This document shows positions 25,748 to 34,179 of a DNA stretch of 64,000 bases, in pieces. The notes under the pieces are model-generated. The model made no database searches. It was not told the DNA's origin and was given only the letters and a program-made list of their open reading frames with translations. Position 1 is the first letter of the stretch; every line of letters starts with the position of its first letter. The position numbers and the translations under genes are program-made. Origin of the DNA: Pedobacter sp. JY14-1 (GTDB taxonomy: Bacteria; Bacteroidota; Bacteroidia; Sphingobacteriales; Sphingobacteriaceae); contig NZ_JARJHU010000005.1 in assembly GCF_029269825.1 (NCBI RefSeq), positions 372,001 through 436,000 of the forward strand. The letters are read 5' to 3'.

Positions 25748-26470
25748 TCACTGTATCCAGGTCCTTCGCATCGATATCAGCTTCCACTCATTATCCCTGT
25801 ACTCCAAAAATGCCTCACCACCTTCATAGGCCTTTAAGTATTCAATTTTTGCATACCTAAAGTCCTTATCAAAAATCAACGCACTGATTTTAGGCACCGA
25901 TGCCATTGTCCAGCCGCGCCAGTCGGATGGAAAAACCGGTAAGAATTTCGAAAGAATCCTTACTCGAACACTATCCGCCCAAATGCTGTTAACGTCAGGT
26001 CCATAGCCATACGCTAACGATTTGCTTCCGGCTTTGATGGACCTGATAAACGATTCGTGGTACTTCTTTTCAACATTTTTCAAAATGTTATCGATCGCAT
26101 ATTTCTTACCCTCTTCCTCTGTATAATACACCTTATCCCGTTGGAATATGTCAAACTTATTCTGGACAACGAAATATTTTACCATCGTATCCCGATCGTT
26201 AACCAACGCCTCAAGCTCATGATCCGCCAGCTTATACCCGGTAAAAAATGCTTCAACCACACCATACGCCTGCTGTATCGGCCTCCGCATCTGCTTCCGC
26301 TCCTCAGCACTGGCAGGCTTATGCTCATTGGCCCACGCATCAATAAATTCCTGAAGCTTCTCCTTAGATCGCACCGCATATGCAGCCTCCAGTTGCTCTC
26401 CGGTCTGCCCTTGCAAACGCTGGGAGCCAATTGCCAGGATTAGAAAAAAGACGAGCGATAATTTACTCAT
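25748..26470 (-). CDS. Secreted protein of unknown function
   Basis: A 240-residue protein with a signal peptide (MSKLSLVFFLILAIGS, cleavage near RLQGQ, residue 22). The mature part is mixed helix and strand, rich in charged residues, with no recognised motif. Its last residues (FLEYRDNEWKLISMRRTWIQ) look like an NTF2-type closing strand pair, but this is weak. The gene stands alone and converges on the concanavalin-like fragment. Probably periplasmic. Confidence 0.65.
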   Translation of the reverse strand: MSKLSLVFFLILAIGSQRLQGQTGEQLEAAYAVRSKEKLQEFIDAWANEHKPASAEERKQMRRPIQQAYGVVEAFFTGYKLADHELEALVNDRDTMVKYFVVQNKFDIFQRDKVYYTEEEGKKYAIDNILKNVEKKYHESFIRSIKAGSKSLAYGYGPDVNSIWADSVRVRILSKFLPVFPSDWRGWTMASVPKISALIFDKDFRYAKIEYLKAYEGGEAFLEYRDNEWKLISMRRTWIQ

Positions 26471-26676
26471 ATATAAAGCGGTTTCGGTAAATTACGAATA
26501 ATATGAAACCATTCCAATCAAACGTAAGCCGACCGTAGGGACACTTCTCCAACTTGCAGGACTTCTTCTGCGGATGTTATGCCAATCCTTTATATTTGAT
26601 AATTATCCTAAAAGCGAACCCGGTTCGAACTGGTAACATGAAAGAAATTATTACTCAAATTATTTAGCAACTAACC

Positions 26677-27129
26677 ATGGCAGAGAACAAATTATTAAGA
26701 ATGGACAATGTCGGGATTGTCGTGGAATCCCTTGATGAGGTGATTTTGTTTTTCGAGGAAATTGGCCTCAGGCTGGAGGGCAGATCAACCATTGAGGGCG
26801 AGTGGGCCGGCAGGGTTACAGGCGTGGCCGGCCAGGTTGTGGAGATCGCCATGATGGTCACACCAGACGGGCATAGTAAACTGGAGCTTTCACGTTTTAT
26901 AAAACCAGGGGTTATCGCTGATCACCGCCATGCGCCAGTAAATGCCCTTGGATATTTGCGAACGATGTTTGCTGTTGAGGATGTAGAGGAACTGGTATCG
27001 AGGCTTATCAAAAAGCACGGCGCGGAGCTAGTCGGCGAAATCGTGAATTACCAGAATGTTTACAAGCTTTGCTATGTCAGGGGAACAGAAGGTATACTCA
27101 TTGGGCTGGCTGAACAGTTGAACGATTGA
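26677..27129 (+). CDS. VOC family protein (glyoxalase-like)
   Basis: A 150-residue protein with two beta-alpha-beta-beta-beta units of the vicinal-oxygen-chelate fold: MDNVGIVVESLDEVILFFEE with GLRLEGRST, and later LGYLRTMFAVEDVEELVSRL with VGEIVNYQNVYKLCYVRG then GILIGLAEQL. Likely metal ligands are in the first strand and in E/H positions near the end. Members include glyoxalases, dioxygenases and resistance proteins; the substrate is unknown. An aminotransferase remnant follows directly at its stop codon. Confidence 0.85.
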   Translation: MAENKLLRMDNVGIVVESLDEVILFFEEIGLRLEGRSTIEGEWAGRVTGVAGQVVEIAMMVTPDGHSKLELSRFIKPGVIADHRHAPVNALGYLRTMFAVEDVEELVSRLIKKHGAELVGEIVNYQNVYKLCYVRGTEGILIGLAEQLND

Positions 27130-27402
27130 GACATTCTGCTCGGCGCTGGCTCGACAGAGATTTATGGCCTGGCAGGTGCGCGCATAGGCTATGCAGTTGC
27201 CCATCCGGAAATGATCGACCACCTCTCAAAACTCCAGTCAAATACCAATAACAGTGTAAGCCTGCTTTCGAAGATAGCGGCCGTTGCCTCGCTAAAAGAG
27301 AACAACATTCAGGGTACCGGTGTTTATCAGGAAGCCGGCAAATGGACACGGATTACAGTCGGCACCATGAAAGAGATGCAGCGATTCATTAGTGTGCTGT
27401 AG
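27130..27402 (+). pseudogene. Aminotransferase (HisC-like) gene with internal deletions
   Basis: An open frame without a start follows the VOC stop codon. It strings together separated parts of a class I/II PLP aminotransferase of the HisC type: ILLGAGSTEI, which lies about one third into the real enzyme, then YGLAGARIGYAVAHPEMIDH, which follows the PLP lysine, then SVSLLSKIAAVASL, and finally GKWTRITVGTMKEMQRFISV at the C-terminus. The PLP-binding lysine and about 250 residues are missing, yet the frame is kept. The in-phase loss of several blocks is notable. It cannot be an active enzyme. Confidence 0.72.
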
Positions 27403-27533
27403 AATCCGGATTGAACGACAACTCCTGAAATCGCATTCATAACCCGTAAAAAATTTACGCATTATCAAACCGACATAAAAGGTGAACAATCCAGCCCAGG
27501 TACTGTTAGATAACTGAACCAATTCACTCAGCT

Positions 27534-27983
27534 ATGCAATGCTTGAAAGAAAAACTACTTACCAGGTTTCCCTTTATTGTAGCAGTAGATGCAAATCAGG
27601 ATCTCAATTTATTCGACATACGTCTTGACCCCTCGGTTCAGCACACCGCCCCGCTGGTAAGGGAACTATACACCTATTTTGAAAGTTATCTGCAAATTTA
27701 TGGCAACACGAAGGAGGGATATTTGTTTACCATTTACCAGGGTGGCCAGGTCATTGACGGCCTGTCCTTCAACCTCCCTGACCACCAGTACCACATTACT
27801 ATCGATATCGATGGAAAAATCGAGCAACTCCGGATAGTGGATGTGATGGGTGCAACAGGCGAGTATTCGGTATACAATTCGGATTTCGAGCGCCTGGGAA
27901 CGATCAGCACAGACACCTTTCCGTTGTTCACTCCCGGCGATCATTGGACAACAGATAACCTCGGATTAAAGCGCCTCACCTGA
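27534..27983 (+). CDS. Hypothetical protein
   Basis: A 149-residue soluble protein of mixed helix and strand. The second half is strand-rich (YHITIDIDGKIEQLRIVDVM then GEYSVYNSDFERLGTI), and it ends in a FTPGDHWTTD motif. No family is recognised and no signal peptide is present. It lies 36 bases upstream of a DUF3606-type mini-gene on the same strand, which may be co-transcribed. Confidence 0.6.
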   Translation: MQCLKEKLLTRFPFIVAVDANQDLNLFDIRLDPSVQHTAPLVRELYTYFESYLQIYGNTKEGYLFTIYQGGQVIDGLSFNLPDHQYHITIDIDGKIEQLRIVDVMGATGEYSVYNSDFERLGTISTDTFPLFTPGDHWTTDNLGLKRLT

Positions 27984-28018
27984 ATACCATCATCACTCGA
28001 ATCGGAGAGCAGATCCAG

Positions 28019-28171
28019 ATGGAAGAAGAAAAGTTTGAGATCGACGTCAACGATCCGGACGATGTTGCTTTCTGGGCTGAACAATTCCAGATCGAGATCA
28101 AAGAACTCCAAAAGGCCATCAGAGTCGTTGGAGCTAATGTGGAGCAGATCACGGCTTACCTTCAAAAATAA
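28019..28171 (+). CDS. DUF3606-like small protein
   Basis: A 50-residue protein from ATG 28019 to TAA 28171. It reads MEEEKFEIDVNDPDDVAFWA, then EQFQIEIKELQKAIRVVGAN and VEQITAYLQK. This matches the DUF3606 pattern (a short acidic strand, D-x-x-E/V-x-x-W-x-x-x-F, then x-x-x-L-x-x-A-x-x-x-V-G and a C-terminal Y-L), a helix-hairpin mini-protein common in Bacteroidota and Proteobacteria with no assigned role. It is preceded by a purine-rich GGAGAGCAGA leader and follows the 27534 gene by 35 bases. Confidence 0.75.
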   Translation: MEEEKFEIDVNDPDDVAFWAEQFQIEIKELQKAIRVVGANVEQITAYLQK

Positions 28172-28406
28172 GCGTAATTGTTTGTTTTTACTTAAACAAG
28201 CGAGCAATTCACGAACATGCTAAAACCGCGTCAACAAAGCATGTTGGCGCAGACATCGCCATTAAACCAATAGAGCCTACCCGCTCCACGACACGGGTAC
28301 ACCCCAACACGAAATTCTCGGTAGCCGCGGACCTTCTTGTCAAGGTCTATTGAATAGAAATGTAAACCACCTTGCCTTCCGGAATGTTGTTTACAAAAAA
28401 CAACTT
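28172..28406. other. Gap without an intact gene
   Basis: About 230 bases. One frame is open for roughly 37 codons around 28218-28333 (ADIAIKPIEP, then ending at TGA) without a start or recognisable family, so it may be a scrap of a lost gene. Nothing else is seen. Confidence 0.4.
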
Positions 28407-28757
28407 ATGGAACATACACAATTACAGGCCTCTGAAATTGTTCGGAATTTTATACAAGCATTGAACGAAGAGGACTTCGAGACAGCACGAGCACTGGTCA
28501 CTGAGGATCTTATCTTTAAAGGAGTGATGGGTGAACGCAGTGGCGCCGAAGCCTATTTCAACGACATGGAAAAGATGAAATTGAAATACAGGATTCAAAA
28601 GGTGTTTGTAGCGGACCCAGAAAATGTCTGCCTGGCGTACGATATCGATATGGGCAATGACCTGACAGTTTTCAGCTTTGGCTGGTATAGGTTGAGAGAA
28701 GAGAAAATTCAAAACATCCGCGTCGTGTTTGACCCTAGACCGCTGCTTGAACAGTAA
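28407..28757 (+). CDS. SnoaL/NTF2-like protein
   Basis: A 116-residue protein from the ATG at 28407 (MEHTQLQASEIVRNFIQALN); an earlier ATG at 28350 would add 19 atypical residues. The pattern EIVRNFIQALNEEDFETARA then LVTEDLIFKGV, and the terminal strand FSFGWYRLREEKIQNIRVVF, fits the SnoaL/NTF2-like cone fold (alpha+beta barrel with a large pocket). Such proteins are isomerases, hydrolases or binding proteins. The catalytic type cannot be named. Confidence 0.75.
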   Translation: MEHTQLQASEIVRNFIQALNEEDFETARALVTEDLIFKGVMGERSGAEAYFNDMEKMKLKYRIQKVFVADPENVCLAYDIDMGNDLTVFSFGWYRLREEKIQNIRVVFDPRPLLEQ

Positions 28758-28801
28758 ATTTATTTACCTGCAACTCGTAATTTCGCCGCAATCTCTTTCA
28801 T

Positions 28802-29275
28802 TCAGGCTTCCAGGCTAACAGCTTCCTGTTCACGATACGGCAGTGTAATCATGTATTCTTTCCATCCATTAGTTCCTTTAAGCGCCTGCTTTTCCATGGT
28901 TTCAAAAGCGAGCTCCTTCTCTTTCGCCCCGTTCACCCTCATCCATAGCCCCGCGTATCCCTCATGGATGTTTTCCGTTTTCAAGTGTCCGATAAGCGTC
29001 ACCTGTTTCCCCTGAAAAGTTCCTGGTATAGTATAAACTATAGCACCATTACCCATTTTTTCATTTGAACTAATGGATACAGAATACTTGCCTTGAACCT
29101 TTACATTGCTATCAAGTTTGACATCATATAAATTGCGCCTGTGATAAGTTAAATCCCAGCCTTGGGGGCTACCTGTGTCATCCGGATCCTCCAAATTACC
29201 ATTGAATCGCTGGGCGTCAGCATTTTGAATCAAAAAGAAGAAAAGAAGCGATAACGAAAGCGTAAAAATTTTCAT
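28802..29275 (-). CDS. Truncated secreted jelly-roll domain, paralogue of the S41 peptidase N-terminus
   Basis: A 157-residue protein starting MKIFTLSLSLLFFFLIQNAD at the ATG 29275 (an upstream ATG at 29314 adds a non-signal stretch). The body matches the N-terminal domain of the S41 peptidase at 49541: PQGWDL versus PKGWTF, FQGKQVTLIGHLKTENI versus FQGKEIELKGYISTENV, and EGYAGLWMRVNG versus SGYAGLWMRIDG. It stops right after KEYMITLPYREQ, where the paralogue goes on for a further strand and the peptidase. It is either a domain-only protein or, more likely, a truncated gene. Confidence 0.65.
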   Translation of the reverse strand: MKIFTLSLSLLFFFLIQNADAQRFNGNLEDPDDTGSPQGWDLTYHRRNLYDVKLDSNVKVQGKYSVSISSNEKMGNGAIVYTIPGTFQGKQVTLIGHLKTENIHEGYAGLWMRVNGAKEKELAFETMEKQALKGTNGWKEYMITLPYREQEAVSLEA

Positions 29276-29564
29276 CCCGAAAGATAGGTCGAACGGCAAA
29301 ACCAGGCAATTCAACCCCTGCTATTTAACATCTTTTAACCTTCGTTATTTAGTCGATCTGATCAATATCGACATCCCAAAAAAGTGCATTACGAAGTATT
29401 TCCAAATTCGGGCGAAGCTGCACATTCCTCGAAATCGGCTAACACGCCTCACAAAGATCACCGTGATACCAGCAAAGGGAAATATCGGGATCTGGGGCAT
29501 TGGGGGCCCTTATTTGTCGTGAATTCCCCCTTTGGAATTTGCCATCATCGCTTACCTTTGGTTT

Positions 29565-30116
29565 ATGAGGAAAGTGAAATTCTGTATGAACATCAGCCTT
29601 GATGGCTATTGTGACCATACCATTGGTTCCCCGAGTGAAGAACTGATGGAATACTTCACAGCGTCGATGGACGATGTGGATCTGTTGTTTTATGGCCGGG
29701 TAATGTACGAGCTGATGTTTCCTTACTGGGCAGATGTCGCGAGGGACAAGTCGGGCTCGGATGAGGAGAACAGGTTTGCGGAGCGATTGTGCTCAATTGA
29801 GCGGGTGGTGGTCTCTACGACGCTGAATAGCGGTGACGGCATGACGCGTATTGTTCGGAGTAATCCGGCAGAGGAGCTTTTGCGTTTGAAGCAGGGAAAG
29901 GGCGGCGCGATATCAGTTGACTCTGTAAGTATGCTCCCGGAAATTATTACGGCGGGGCTTATCGACGAATTTTACCTGGTCATTCATCCGGTGATCGCAG
30001 GTCAGGGAAGGCAACTGCTACCTGCCGGAAGCCTTCAACAGCTCTTACGGCTTAGACTGACAGAGACTAAAATTTTCCAAAACGGATGCGTGGCGCATCA
30101 TTATGTAAGGCAGTAA
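29565..30116 (+). CDS. DHFR/RibD-like family protein
   Basis: A 183-residue protein of the dihydrofolate-reductase-like RibD C-terminal family, from the ATG 29565 (MRKVKFCMNISLDGY). The family blocks are visible: ISLDGYCDHTIGSPS, then VDLLFYGRVMYELMFPYW, ERVVVSTTLN, the nucleotide-binding AISVDSVSMLPEII, and IDEFYLVIHPVIAGQGRQLL. These proteins bind NADPH; most members outside riboflavin synthesis have no known substrate. An alternative TTG start at 29532 is less likely. Confidence 0.85.
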   Translation: MRKVKFCMNISLDGYCDHTIGSPSEELMEYFTASMDDVDLLFYGRVMYELMFPYWADVARDKSGSDEENRFAERLCSIERVVVSTTLNSGDGMTRIVRSNPAEELLRLKQGKGGAISVDSVSMLPEIITAGLIDEFYLVIHPVIAGQGRQLLPAGSLQQLLRLRLTETKIFQNGCVAHHYVRQ

Positions 30117-30176
30117 TATCTTCTGCAAGGGTTGGTGCATCATGATCTATACCATCTTGGGCAGTTGGGAATAAGG

Positions 30177-30407
30177 TCAAATATTTACGACCTCAAATCC
30201 GCCGTACGTGACCATCTCGGCCGAATGGTGCACTGCGAGTCTGAGTTTCATTTTCTCGATCAGTGTCTTCGCGTAAGCGATGCTGCTATGGATGTCTGTG
30301 GTGCCTCTGACTTCGATCCCGCGTGCCAGTACCTTGAATTTCGTGGGTTCGAACTTTTCGATGAACTTCTGGATGTCTGCTGTAAAAAATGAAGCTGCGA
30401 ATTGCAT
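30177..30407 (-). CDS. Small hypothetical protein
   Basis: A 76-residue reading from the ATG 30407. It has good helices and strands (FTADIQKFIEKFEPTKFKVL then ARGIEVRGTTDIHSSIAYAK), but no recognised family and no signal peptide. It sits convergent to the RibD-like gene and divergent from the SGNH hydrolase. It might be a fragment of a larger protein. Kept at moderate confidence because codon use is normal and the opposite-strand frame is poor. Confidence 0.5.
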   Translation of the reverse strand: MQFAASFFTADIQKFIEKFEPTKFKVLARGIEVRGTTDIHSSIAYAKTLIEKMKLRLAVHHSAEMVTYGGFEVVNI

Positions 30408-30480
30408 GTCAAAATAGGTTGCCTAACAAGTTACCCATAAAACCAGTTATCAATTGCTGGTTCTCTGAAAACCATAATAA

Positions 30481-31665
30481 ATGCCTAATATTACCCGGAT
30501 GAGATTTTACCTGACTTTTATAGCAGCACTGGCGAGTTACCTAACCGTATGCGCCAGACCTAAACCGGCTGTCCTCTACCACAACGCATTTGAAGCGCAA
30601 AAGGAGTACCCCGAGTTAATCACTGCCGGCACCGGTGCGAAACTTACCACTGGTGGTCTACAACTTACAAGCCCGGGACTGGTCAGGCTAAACAAGTACT
30701 ATTCGCTCGCCCGAAGAGTTATTCGCTACAAGATTCAACTGGGCGCTGGCACGAAAGCGGTGTTTCAAAGTGACCAGGGTGACTTTAAAGCCTTCATTGA
30801 TATGTCCCGCAAACAGATTAGCATCGCCACAAACCCCGTAAAACAGGTGGATGCGAGTTTCCTCACGCCCCAGCACGAATACCTGATAGAAGTGCATCGA
30901 GATTACCAGGTGTCAAAGCTATGGGTTAAAGACCTGAATAGCGGCAAATCGGCGGAGATCATCGTTACCATGGATGGCACGGGTGGATGTGGCAAGGGAG
31001 CTGAAGGACCAGGCTTCTTCGCAGGCTTGCAGCATGATTACTATTGCTTTGGCCTTACCGAAGGCAGCGGGATGTTGGTGAAACAGATAACAGTAAGCTC
31101 AAAGGACAGTAAAGTCAAGCTGCTGATTTATGGGGACTCGATTACTGAGCCTGAGGGTTACTATCCTACAGGCGATTTTAGCCGTTCATGGACCCAATTG
31201 GTCATCGCTCGACTAAAGGGCCAGGCGGTAAGCAGCGGCCGCGGTGGCTGCACCATCCATGAAGTCCGAACCCGCATTGCCAACGAACTTCCCTATCTGA
31301 AGACAAAATACGTCATGGTTACGATAGGCACCAACGGCGGGAATACCGAGGAAAATTTGAGTGAGCTGGTTGATTATATCCTGTCCCAGGGAGCTGTGCC
31401 AATATTGAATAATATTCCCGCAAACGAAAGCGGGACCCAGATCGGAGTAAACGCAGTAATTGAAAAAGTACGGCAAAAATACCGTTTACATGGCTGCCAT
31501 TTCGACAAAGCGACCTCCATAGATAAAGATGGAAGGACCGTCGATAAAAACACCATGTACTTTGAGGACTACGACTGGGGTAAAATCTATCATCATCCCA
31601 ATAAACTCGGCGCGCAGCGTATGTACCAGCAAACACTTATAGATGTTCCCGAAATTTATAGATAG
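30481..31665 (+). CDS. Secreted SGNH/GDSL hydrolase
   Basis: A 394-residue protein with a signal peptide (to about residue 27). Residues 30-200 form a strand-rich accessory domain. The SGNH esterase follows: block I LLIYGDSITEPEG with the nucleophilic serine near 221, block II SSGRGGCTIHEV, block III VTIGTNGGNTEE, and block V YHHPNKLGAQRM with the catalytic histidine. Such enzymes deacetylate or de-esterify carbohydrates and lipids. The Asp partner sits a few residues ahead of the final histidine (DYDWGKIYHH). It stands alone. Confidence 0.82.
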   Translation: MPNITRMRFYLTFIAALASYLTVCARPKPAVLYHNAFEAQKEYPELITAGTGAKLTTGGLQLTSPGLVRLNKYYSLARRVIRYKIQLGAGTKAVFQSDQGDFKAFIDMSRKQISIATNPVKQVDASFLTPQHEYLIEVHRDYQVSKLWVKDLNSGKSAEIIVTMDGTGGCGKGAEGPGFFAGLQHDYYCFGLTEGSGMLVKQITVSSKDSKVKLLIYGDSITEPEGYYPTGDFSRSWTQLVIARLKGQAVSSGRGGCTIHEVRTRIANELPYLKTKYVMVTIGTNGGNTEENLSELVDYILSQGAVPILNNIPANESGTQIGVNAVIEKVRQKYRLHGCHFDKATSIDKDGRTVDKNTMYFEDYDWGKIYHHPNKLGAQRMYQQTLIDVPEIYR

Positions 31666-31708
31666 GAAAAATATACCTGTTTCCAATCAATGCGCATTAG
31701 CCATAACG

Positions 31709-31924
31709 CTAAATCTGAATTGCTTTAGGGTGTAAAAGGGCACGCTTTTTTCCAGTGGCGGCGCTGTATATGACATAACCTATCAATGCTAAAAAGGCTC
31801 CGATTACTACAACATATGTTAAATAGTAGACAATCAAGTACAACAAACGCTCACCAAAGGTCAGTCCTTGTTGTAGTGGTTTGTGTTTCTTCCGCCGCGG
31901 CACATAGCAGTACGAAAAGGACAT
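31709..31924 (-). CDS. Small single-helix membrane protein
   Basis: A 71-residue reading from the ATG 31924. It has a basic start (YVPRRKKHKPLQQG), then one long hydrophobic stretch (LLYLIVYYLTYVVVIGAFLA) and a basic tail. A longer start at 32002 adds an unlikely stretch overlapping the protease remnant on the other strand. No family is recognised. It may be part of the decayed region, but the frame is intact. Confidence 0.45.
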   Translation of the reverse strand: MSFSYCYVPRRKKHKPLQQGLTFGERLLYLIVYYLTYVVVIGAFLALIGYVIYSAATGKKRALLHPKAIQI

Positions 31925-31997
31925 GGTGCAACCATTGGAATGTGATGGTGCAACCCAGTGCGAACTGCGCGTGTTGCGTCTGGCTGATAGCGCTTTC

Positions 31998-32515
31998 TTC
32001 ACCCCAGGATCAGCACATTCTTTTTATTCCAAAGCCAGTCCTCCACAGACCCTTCAACGCGCAAATGATTCGGACACCATACCTTTTACCTTGGGTGCTA
32101 AACGTAAAGTCTATGTCAATGCAAAGCTAAACGGCTCTGTAGTTCGTAACATTCAACTTGATCTGGGTGCCGGCGGTACAGTCATTAACGAAGCGGCAGT
32201 AAAAAAGTCAGCATCAATTTCGACGGTAAAGTAAATCTGGCCAATTCAGATGGTGTTAACAAAGCGGACGCAGCGAGTAAAAACAGACTTCAGATTGGCA
32301 GCCTGGTGTGGGACAAGGTTCCGGTAGTCGTTGCCCGCAACATGAAGCCGCATAAGTATCTCCTTGAATTTATCCGCCTGGGAAAGAAAAACTTGACTTA
32401 CAAGACCTGCATCGGATGCAATCATAGTCTGATAGTGCAGGACAAAAACGGAGAAAAGCTCAGCTATTGGAGTGAGTATGTAAAGGAAATGTTCAGCTGG
32501 GCTGGATTGAAATAG
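31998..32515 (+). pseudogene. Broken retropepsin-like protein, paralogue of 7006-8319
   Basis: The plus strand reads DTIPFTLGAKRKVYVNAKLN then GSVVRNIQLDLGAGGTVIN, close to DTLPFFMKDSRIYFKGKLNG and TIMFDFGAGITAL in the protease at 7006. After a one-base loss in an A run near 32200 the next frame continues SINFDGKVNLANSDGVNKAD, RLQIGSLVWDKVPVVVARNM, matching KFDGTISVQNSSGT and LQIAGLSWKNVPLVQVRNL. The second protease domain is then replaced by unrelated sequence ending at 32515. It is a frameshifted and truncated copy. Confidence 0.7.
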
Positions 32516-32642
32516 GCTGATTAAGAACTGAACTAATTCAGTCGTCGCAGCGCTATGCCAGCATTGCTCACGTACATCCCCGGCCATGTCATAAAGAGAC
32601 CTGCGCTTTAACGGAACCGAAATCACCGCTTTAAGTCCCTGC

Positions 32643-32924
32643 TTACTTTTTGCTTGATCGGTAAGAACGGACCGCCTGAGATCGGAAAAAGGCGTGTAGT
32701 TGCTTTGGCCAAAGGCGGACAATGCCGGCCACTATAACCGCATCATAAAGAAAGTGTATCCGCACAAAAGAAAGTATAAATGAACTTGACAAATCAGTCA
32801 CAATTGTCTTTTGTTGCAGGTAAATGAAAGGAAAGCCGATCTCCCGAAAAGTCAGTTCGTTCCAAAAAATGGGCAATAGCGATACGACCACAAACGCTAA
32901 GAGGAAATACAAAAGAATTCTCAT
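32643..32924 (-). CDS. Small membrane protein of unknown function
   Basis: A 93-residue protein from ATG 32924 (MRILLYFLLAFVVVSLLPIF) with hydrophobic segments at residues 3-20 and 50-70 and an arginine/lysine-rich C-terminus. No family is recognised. A longer start at 32957 is possible. Its 3' end shares a 22-base phrase (GTGTAGTTGCTTTGGCCAA) with the end of the gene at 10486, which hints at a duplicated scrap beneath its last codons. Confidence 0.5.
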   Translation of the reverse strand: MRILLYFLLAFVVVSLLPIFWNELTFREIGFPFIYLQQKTIVTDLSSSFILSFVRIHFLYDAVIVAGIVRLWPKQLHAFFRSQAVRSYRSSKK

Positions 32925-33230
32925 AATTACATGCTTAAAATCAGGTTTTAAAATCAATCCGTGACTGACGTAACGTGAAAGTTACCCTATCTCAAGCATA
33001 TGCTCACCAGTGCCGATAGTGACATTGATAAATTTACTACCGCATTCCCAACAACGAACGATATTAAAGAGCAGAAGTTAAGACTCCACCAGCGATTGAG
33101 ACTTGGGCGCAAGATACAGGCATTCCATCATTGCGCGCGTAATGCCTGATACCTTCAGCGTATAATCACCAAAATCAGCATCGTATTAAGTTAATATTAT
33201 CCCCTGAAAATTACTCTATTTCAGTTACCA
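32925..33230. other. Gap without an intact gene
   Basis: About 300 bases between the small membrane protein and the PIN-domain gene. No frame encodes a recognisable protein. A possible terminator for the PIN gene was looked for, but no clear hairpin was found. Confidence 0.5.
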
Positions 33231-33884
33231 TCAATTGCAGTTTCTTTTATACGCCAAAACATCTCTATTGAATTCATAGACACTCTGGAAAGCAAAAATA
33301 TAATCAGTTTGATATCCTTCCCGCTTCAATTCAAATACTAAATCCTCATGAAAATCTCCTTCATCTGTTAAAAAATCTTTCCGATTTGCAGTGATGAAAA
33401 TCAATTCTAAGGAATTTTGATTGGTTACATCTTTTTTAGAAATCAAGGTTTTAATGTTCTCCCAAATAAGATTGTCTCTATATCCTTTTTCATTAACATT
33501 AAAAGGCTTCTTAGCATACATTGCTTTTTTCGCGAGATATTGATGAGAAGTCTTAGGATATGGGAGTATATGAATATGATGAATAGATATCAGTTCTTTT
33601 ATATAATACTCGTAATTGTAAATACACTCCAATATAAAATCAGAAGTAATTGGGTGTTTTAAATTAGTTCTTGCATCTCTATTTAATCCTTCGAATTCAA
33701 AATCTATATCTGTATGATATTTCTCTAGACGCTGTCTAAATTTATTAAAGACCTCATCTAATACAATGCAGGGAATATAAAGGTCTATTGATCCATTTTT
33801 TGCAGCTGCAAGCAAAATCGAAAACTCACGAGACGACATGCTAAAATCTTTTATGATTACATTAGAGTCCAGAACTACTTTCAT
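33231..33884 (-). CDS. PIN-domain protein, DUF4935 type
   Basis: A 217-residue protein from the ATG 33884, which gives the PIN start MKVVLDSNVIIKDF with the first acidic residue at D6. A second acidic cluster is in YIPCIVLDEVFNKF. The DUF4935 signature GYRDNLIWENI comes near residue 135, and LIFITANRKDFL near 165 carries the last acidic site. PIN domains are RNases, often toxins. No antitoxin gene is adjacent, which suits DUF4935, usually found singly or in defence islands. Its GC content is much lower than its neighbours, a sign of transfer. Confidence 0.8.
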   Translation of the reverse strand: MKVVLDSNVIIKDFSMSSREFSILLAAAKNGSIDLYIPCIVLDEVFNKFRQRLEKYHTDIDFEFEGLNRDARTNLKHPITSDFILECIYNYEYYIKELISIHHIHILPYPKTSHQYLAKKAMYAKKPFNVNEKGYRDNLIWENIKTLISKKDVTNQNSLELIFITANRKDFLTDEGDFHEDLVFELKREGYQTDYIFAFQSVYEFNRDVLAYKRNCN

Positions 33885-34022
33885 ATCATAAATCAGTTCA
33901 CACAAAAAATACGTTTAATTAAGCTATTTGAGATGATGCTGTAAAACAGAAACTCGTTAAAAATTTAAAGATAGTTAGAACAATCAATAGACTTTGATAT
34001 CCATCTTGAAGAATTCCGCATG

Positions 34023-34091
34023 ATCCAATAAATCCACAAACGTGCGGAAGAAGGGAATCGAACCCCATAAGAAAAAAACAGCCCTTTTCAG
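34023..34091. repeat. 69-base direct repeat, copy 2, with tRNA 3'-end-like motif
   Basis: Identical over 69 bases to 21307-21375, same orientation, 12.7 kb away. It lies between the PIN gene and the DUF6493-like gene. It holds the same T-arm and acceptor-like phrase on the minus strand. One copy could be a recombination target for the other. Confidence 0.8.
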
Positions 34092-34179
34092 AATGTTAAA
34101 AATCTGGATGGAAGGACATTCAAGATTTGATCTCCTTGGCCGTCTTACGCAAGAAGATCAAAGAAAAAGAAAACCCCAT

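Noticed and set aside
29384..29602. Plus-strand frame of 72 codons before the RibD-like gene
   Set aside because: It overlaps the RibD start out of phase and has no motif; another frame nearby is equally open without a start.
32246..32722. Minus-strand frame of 158 codons
   Set aside because: It runs antisense through the retropepsin remnant, which has clear family similarity on the plus strand; it has no motif of its own.
34023..34091. Possible full tRNA gene
   Set aside because: Only the T arm and an acceptor-like end are present; there is no D arm or anticodon arm upstream.
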